From Oikopleura dioica (taxonomy: Eukaryota > Chordata > Appendicularia > Copelata > Oikopleuridae): a stretch of DNA of 64,000 nt. Of this stretch, positions 54,786-64,000 are shown piece by piece (the stretch's first letter is position 1; every line of letters starts with the position of its first letter). The DNA is taken from the NCBI GenBank assembly GCA_907165135.1, contig OU015569.1, positions 11,532,501 through 11,596,500 of the forward strand, written 5' to 3'. The notes under the pieces were generated by a model. The model worked only from the letters and a program-made list of their open reading frames with translations. It did not search any database and was not told the origin of the DNA. The translations under genes and the position numbers were made by a program.

Positions 54786-57602
54786 ATGGGTCTGAAAACA
54801 CTGACGAAATGGATCGCCCTGGCCCTGCGGAACGAGTGGTTTTATCTCTTCCTGATGGGGACGACGATGGCGATCCTCAGTTTCGGAATCGACTTCTTGA
54901 TCGAGAACCTCCAAGAAGTGCATTACATCATGTACGCTTCCAATAGCCACAGCTACGTTGCCTCGCTTTTTGTGTGGCTTCTTTTCGCCAGTGTTCTCGT
55001 TTTTGCTGCTGTGCTCGTTACCAAGGTATATCATCAGCAATTGATCCTCAGAATTCGAATTTCGAACATTTTTCTTCAGACGATCGCTCCAAAAGCGTCT
55101 GGAAGCGGTATTCCCGAAATGAAGACTATTCTACGCAGTCCTGGATTGCACAAAGAATTCGTCACCTGGAAAGTACTCGTGGCCAAGTTGCTCGGTCTCG
55201 TCATGGCGCTGGGCTCAAGAATGCCGATCGGCAAAGAAGGGCCATTCATTCACGTCGCTTCTATCGTCGCGATTTTGTTTTGCAAAGTTCAAAATTTCAT
55301 TCTTCGAAAACGCACTGAAGACGCGCGAATGACAGAACTTCTTAGGTACAAAATTGAATACCTGAAATGAGCTTCACTTTGAATTCTAGCGCAGCATGTG
55401 CTATCGGTGTCAGTTGCTGCTTTGGTGCTCCCATTGGCGGCGTGTTATTCTCGATCGAAGTCACCTCGACTTACTTTGCTGTTCGTGACTACTGGCGTGC
55501 CTTCTTTGGATCAGTCATGTCAGCCCTCGTCTTTCGTATTTTAGCAGTCTTCTGGAAAGACGAAGAAACGCTTACTGCCCTTTTCCGAACAAACTTCCGC
55601 GTTGATTTTCCCTTCGATCCGCAAGAAATCATCGCTTTCGTCGTCATCGGCGTTGTTTCTGGCCTCGCAGCTGCCAATTTCGTTGCATTCCACAAGTATT
55701 TGAACAAAAAAATTCCGCTCATCTTCAAGTCCGACACGCAGCGACAGATGATTTATCCCGTTCTTGTGGCTGCTGTTTATTCGATAATGACCTTCCCAGG
55801 TAATTTTTGGACTTGAAAAAAGAGCTATATTCAAAATTAGGCGGGCTCGGCCGAGTAATCGCCGGTGAATTGACGGATAAGCAGGCAATCATGATGCTTT
55901 TCGACAACGCGACTTGGTCGAATCCAGACACGACGGCATTCATCGACGAACGTCAATTCCTGGCTGAAGGCGAGCTCGAGCGACTCAACGAAAGCTCCAT
56001 TCCAGTAAGCGAAGTGGAAGCGTTTGGTTGGGACAGAGCGACGGGAAAGCCGACCGGAGCGAATTTGTACGTTTCTTTGACGCTCTTTATCGTCGTGCAG
56101 TATCTCGCTGCGGCGGTGGCGCAGACAGTTGCATATCCTTGCGGCGTGTTTATGCCAGTGTTCATGATTGGTGCCGCTTTTGGTCGACTGGTCGGCGAGT
56201 CTATGTTCGCTTGGTTTCCAATGGGCTTCAAGGGACAATTAGTGATTCCTGGAGGATACGCAGTCGTTGGCGCAGCAGCCTTCGCTGGTGGCGTCACTCA
56301 TACAAGTAATCTACTCATAAATAGCCTCAAACTAGAGATTTTTTTCAGTTTCAACATCCGTCATCGTGTTCGAACTGACTGGGCAAATCAGCCACTGCCT
56401 GCCCGTGTTACTGGCAGTTCTCGTTTCGAATGCTATCGCTCAGTACTTTGCTCCCTCTTTTTACGACTCTATAATCGTGCAGAAGAAACTCCCGCACCTG
56501 CCTGATTTGAGATCCTATCAGGTTGTACCAAGCAACCTTTCTTGCTTTTTCTTACTCACAATTTATAGAACTACAATACGTGCGTGGAAAACTTCATGAA
56601 ACGGGATGTTGCGGCTATTCACGCGCTTGCTGATGCAACTCAGATCCGAGAAATACTTGGCCGGTACAAGTATTCCGTCTTTCCGCTAATCGACTCTGTT
56701 TCGAACAAAGTCCTCTTGGGAAGTATCACGCGAGCAGAGCTCAGCCACTCGGTCGAAATGAGCATGCCCAGGTAAAGACTCTTTACCAGGGGTGGATATT
56801 TTGATTTCAAACTTCATTTCAAACCCCGAAATTCCCGTTCTCGACCAATCAGGATGGCCAAATTGGGGTTGAAATGAGGAGTTGAAATCAAAATATCCCC
56901 CCTGCTCTTTACTAAAGAGTACATTTCTTAATTTCGTTAAAAAGAGGTGAAAATCACTAAAATTCCTCTTGCCTTAGCGGTTAATTTTTTAAACTGAAGA
57001 GAAATCGTTCACGATTTTTGCAAAAATAAAAAATAGCGATTCCTAGATTTTTTTAGATTAAAGCGCTCAACGGTAAAACCTGAAATTTTGTCCGTTGAAA
57101 ATTTTTAAAGACTTCAACCTTTTAGAACCACGAAAAGAAACTCTCTTTTCACTGAAAAAGTTTTCAGGCCTTTGGATTCGGCGACTGTGAACGCGGCCCC
57201 GGCGATGATAACGGAAAAGACGTCTCTGCACCGAGTTCATACGATGTTTTCGTTGCTCAACATGAAACGAGCCTGGGTTGTCAATGGCGGACGATTGGTG
57301 GGCATCGTCACGACGACGGAGCTTTCTGAAGGTGAGGCAAAAGCTAGCCAAGGCAGGAAAAGTGAGCATTTTGTTCAGAGATCGTTGGCACGGCGAGGAA
57401 GTTCAACTTGGACCAGCGCGCGCGCTCGAACTCGTCGATTGCCAGCGAAGATCTCGAGCACCGACTGATCGAGTCTGAAGACGACGGCGAGGATTCCTTC
57501 GACGACCAAGTGCACTTCGATCGCTCCTCGTTTAATTTTAACCAAAGGTCTCTTTCAGCTTCAAAATCGACTAGAAACAACAGCTACCTCAAATATAAAT
57601 AA
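54786..57602 (+). CDS. ClC chloride channel (ClC-1/2/K type)
   Basis: Plasma-membrane chloride channel. Motifs in order: [11 protein letters not shown] (selectivity), [14 protein letters not shown] with the gating Glu of [82 protein letters not shown] and VFELTG, then two CBS domains ([35 protein letters not shown]...[11 protein letters not shown]) and a Ser/Asp-rich tail. The second Gly of the usual GSGMPLGKEGP is Arg. The N-terminus is short, starting at the first membrane helix. The intron 56774-57166 carries a hAT-type MITE. Confidence 0.93.
56787..56904. mobile_element. hAT-type MITE in ClC intron
   Basis: 118 bp, CAGGGGTGGATATTTTGATT ... AATCAAAATATCCCCCCTG, flanked by CTCTTTAC on both sides (56779-56786 and 56905-56912). 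The CAGGGGTG terminus with an 8 bp target duplication is the hAT signature. Confidence 0.9.
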
Positions 57603-57963
57603 AGAACCAATACTAACAACTCTTCTATAGCCACAATTATACCAGAACGAACCTATGAACCTACTCCTTGCTCCTCTGAACATTCTTCTGTACTCAAAAA
57701 TGACAAATAACGCTCTTCAAAAAAGAAACAAATCATGACTTTAGTTGTTTTATTTTTGTATTATAAACTGCTTTTTTCTGTGACTCTGGCCAGATAACTC
57801 TCTTTTGCTTCCGCGAGTAGACTGATAAACTTGCAATTCCCTATTTTCTGTAACTTTCAAGAACTGCAACAACTCCGATTTCAATAATCAGCAGCAACGA
57901 AAAACGAATAAATTTATTTATTAAAAGCAGCCTTTTCTGATTTCATTTCCATTTAGTATAAAA
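57603..57963 (+). promoter_or_regulatory. ClC-TRIP13 spacer with shared intercistronic element
   Basis: 57904-57936 (ACGAATAAATTTATTTATTA then AAAGCAGCCTTTT) closely matches 59823-59856 before PRPF40. It is followed by CCATTTAG seven bases before the TRIP13 ATG. The AATAAA/TTTATT dyad may serve as the ClC poly(A) signal. Confidence 0.5.
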
Positions 57964-59741
57964 ATGGTAGAGATCCACGAGCTCAATATGGAAGGCGAGC
58001 AGTTCAGAGGCGCCAAGACCGCTCACCTTCCAGAACAACGACAGATCAATTACGAAGTGCGACTGAAAAACAACCCGAAATACGAGGTGGCGGAAGTGGA
58101 AGAGAGTCTGCGCAGTATCTTCGAATTGTTCGACGACGGAATCAAAAGCTTGATTCCCAAACAGGACAAGGACAAGATCGTGCAGGCGATTAGCGAGATT
58201 ATGGACGAAATAGAAACGAAAGAGCTGATGGAGGCGATGAACGTCGTGGAAGAGTGCGTGGCGGAGGTGATCATCTGCGAAGAAAGCCTCAAGTATAGTG
58301 CGCTACCAAACGCGGTTCTTGGCAAGTTCTATTTGTTCAACATGGACAAAGCCGAGGGGGAAGAAGAGCACATCGACGAGGAAGGAGGTAACTAGCCCGG
58401 ATTAATTCCTCGCTTATTATTTTAAATTGAAGACGGGGAAATCGCCGCCTGCCAAACGTGGATGTTGCCAAACAAGGCCTTTTACGGACTGTGGGAGTCG
58501 CTGCACTACTCCTCCTCGCTCAAGAGCGATCTCATCCAATACGCGGAAACATCCTTTCGGCTCTCGCAGCTCGGAGTCAGCAACACGCTCATCAGCTGGA
58601 ACAAAGTGATCCTCTTCCATGGCCCTCCGGGCACTGGAAAGACTTCAATCGCTCAGGTACAAACTTATTGGAGCTCGAGAAAAGAACGGTTCTTCAGGCA
58701 TTTGCTCAAAAATTAGCGATTCGACAAATAGGCGGATATCAAAACACGGCACTTGTGGAGATCAACTCGCATTCTCTCTTCTCGAAGTGGTTTTCAGAGT
58801 CAGGCAAACTCGTTCAGAAGATGTTTGCTAAAATAAGAGATTACGCTGGTAAGTTGGCGATGTCAGCGGTGACGGCTTTTCCATCAAGACCAAACTAACT
58901 TTTTAAGATGACCAGTCGGTTATGACGATCATCCTCATTGACGAAGTTGAGAGCTTGACTTCCGCCAGATCTGGGTCCGCAAACGAGCCAGCCGACGCCG
59001 TAAGAGTAGTCAACGCCGTTCTCACGCAGCTTGATTCGTTGAAAAAGTACCCGAACGTGCTCGTTGTTTGCACTTCGAACATCACTGGCAAAATTGATCT
59101 GGCATTCATCGATCGCGCCGACATGAAGATTTTCGTTGGACCACCAGAGCCGAAAGCCATCTACACGATCCTAGAGTCTTCGATCCATGAGTTGTTCCAC
59201 AAGGGCATGATTACAGGCAAATACTCCTTGCGATCGGAAGGATACGACCTACCAAAGTAAGAGCGCGTTTGATGTTAATGAAGCTTTCAAATTAAATAGT
59301 TGTAATCATGGTGAAACCTCATAATAATCGAGAAGCCGCTCGCGGCTTCGAGAAAGTTTAACAATAGACCCGCATGGTGCGGCTTGTTTTCCCTAGTTAT
59401 CCATTTTTGTAATGTTACAACGTCTTTTCAACAGTTCTAATTTCAAACTGTGAACTAAATGGTATTTTTAAGTCCATCTGCATGCGAGAGAAGTCTCATC
59501 GCAATTGCTGACAATGCTCAAGGCATCAGCGGTCGTACTCTTCGAAAGATACCCTTCTTGGCCTTGATGAAGTACTGCGCTGGAGCTCAGCAGGTCACCC
59601 TTGACAACTATCTCAACGCGGTCGAGAAAGCCATCGAGAGCGACAAAGTTGAGAGGAAGCACCTTTCTGGTAATAGAAAATCTATATTCTCTTAAATTTT
59701 AACATTCTGATTTAGACGAAAACATAAAGATGGAAGCGTAA
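57964..59741 (+). CDS. TRIP13: TRIP13/Pch2 AAA+ ATPase
   Basis: Remodels HORMA proteins (Mad2, meiotic HORMADs). The family C-terminal AAA+ module is complete: WNKVILFHGPPGTGKTSIAQ (Walker A, around residue 205), VEINSHSLFSKWFSESGKLV, ILIDEVESLTSARS (Walker B), TSNITGKIDLAFIDRADMKI (sensor/Arg finger region) and GISGRTLRKIPFLAL (sensor 2). The N-terminal domain starts MVEIHELNMEGEQFRGAKTA. Five introns; the longest (59260-59471) holds a GCCGC repeat. TAA at 59739-59741. Confidence 0.94.
59328..59386. repeat. GCCGC hairpin repeat in TRIP13 intron
   Basis: TCGAGAAGCCGCTCGCGGCTTCGAG then ACCCGCATGGTGCGGCTTG; same layout as 40106 and 62506. Confidence 0.75.
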
Positions 59742-59874
59742 CCGATCACTACCCTCACTTTTACTTTTCACATTCCTTTTTCATCTTTTTTTATCTCACA
59801 ACTGCCACTTACCGACAAGTTCACGAATAAATATTATTTATTAAAAGCAGCTTTTTAACTCAGGTCTTCTGTAG
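59742..59874 (+). promoter_or_regulatory. Intercistronic region TRIP13-PRPF40
   Basis: 133 bases with ACGAATAAATATTATTTATT then AAAAGCAGC at 59823-59856, followed by GTCTTCTGTAG directly joined to the PRPF40 ATG. No room for a full promoter; fits an operon junction with a zero-length leader after trans-splicing. Confidence 0.55.
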
Positions 59875-63495
<3,621 letters not shown>

Positions 63496-63730
63496 AGTCA
63501 AAAATGATGACAAAAACTCTTTGAACTGATTTAATACTGTAACTTGAATTTTGAATGTACAGTCAACTATCCGTTCCCGCCGCTGGATTCTGTCTCGAAT
63601 ACTCCGCGACTACTGCCCTTTTCAACTTTGAAACATGAAATCTAGCTGAATCTAGCTTTTAAAATATCATCTATTCACTAATTTTAAACTTCAACGCCTT
63701 TTTCATCGAAAACTTATTTCAGAGAACGTC

Positions 63731-64000
63731 ATGGGCGACGAGGAGGCAAAGTATAACAGCAATCGATTCCGAAACTGGAAGAACAAGGGTAAGTCATTCC
63801 AATTCTTACTCAAAGCCTCCCTAAGCAAGGTGTGGGAGGGGTTCACCCTCCCCCTTTTGGGCCCCCATTACTCATCCCCTTTTTTAGGAAAAGACGCGGA
63901 CGAAAGAAGGCGAGTGCGAAATGAAACGATTGTCAATTTGCGAAAGGAGAAGAAAGAGGTAGAAGAGAGCTCGTTGTTTTTGATATCTAACGGTGACTCT
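63731..64000 (+). CDS. Importin subunit alpha, N-terminus (runs off the window)
   Basis: Start MGDEEAKYNSNRFRNWKNKG, one intron, then KDADERRRVRNETIVNLRKE KKE. This is the importin-beta-binding (IBB) domain (R-x-x-NWKNKG...RRRxRNE..V.LRK), which docks importin beta for import of nuclear proteins. ATG lies eight bases behind TTATTTCAG. The armadillo repeats lie beyond 64000. Confidence 0.88.
   Translation, partial: MGDEEAKYNSNRFRNWKNKGKSFQFLLKASLSKVWEGFTLPLLGPHYSSPFLGKDADERRRVRNETIVNLRKEKKEVEESSLFLISNGDS

Overview
The window is nuclear DNA of a compact animal genome, best matched by a larvacean tunicate such as Oikopleura dioica. This is inferred from genome style and protein families, not from a database match. 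Most introns are about 40-60 bases with GT...AG ends. Genes lie a few hundred bases apart or less. Many start codons sit 0-30 bases behind a pyrimidine-rich AG acceptor, and some same-strand neighbours are separated by only 95-135 bases. Together these suggest spliced-leader trans-splicing and operons.

Bases 1-8,800: a 1.4-1.7 kb block occurs twice (1-1444 and 3488-5184). Copy B carries the likely promoter and first exon of an AMP deaminase gene. Copy A lies in front of a 5'-truncated cyclophilin, which is followed at once by a prothymosin-like acidic protein gene.

Bases 9,460-21,650 are the accessory, rearranged part. After a tRNA-Ser(CGA) gene come three copies of a cassette holding a tRNA-like sequence plus a 60-75 codon ORF, two direct and one inverted. 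There are two nearly identical RASGEF1-like genes. A segment between inverted cassette arms carries a CAP-domain fragment and a 1.93 kb piece of the PI4KA gene. The first cassette is interrupted by a 978 bp fold-back hAT-type element with a clear 8 bp target duplication.

Bases 22,400-38,050, minus strand: PI4KA (full length), WDR45/WIPI (probably an operon with PI4KA), a lysine-rich protein, a small unrecognised protein, and a long PHF20/MBD-R2-like Tudor and zinc-finger chromatin protein.

Bases 39,130-64,000, plus strand: an AT-hook protein, an eL6-like ribosomal protein, COX5A, a Tudor-domain protein related to the PHF20-like gene, ST7, MED14, a ClC chloride channel, TRIP13/Pch2, PRPF40 and the start of importin alpha. 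These are ordinary housekeeping genes in chromatin and transcription, splicing, respiration, phosphoinositide signalling and nuclear import. Their longer introns carry palindromic repeats: several MITE-like families and a GCCGC hairpin family. Coding frames break at one site in AMP deaminase and about two in MED14, mostly in ways that look like one-base consensus errors.
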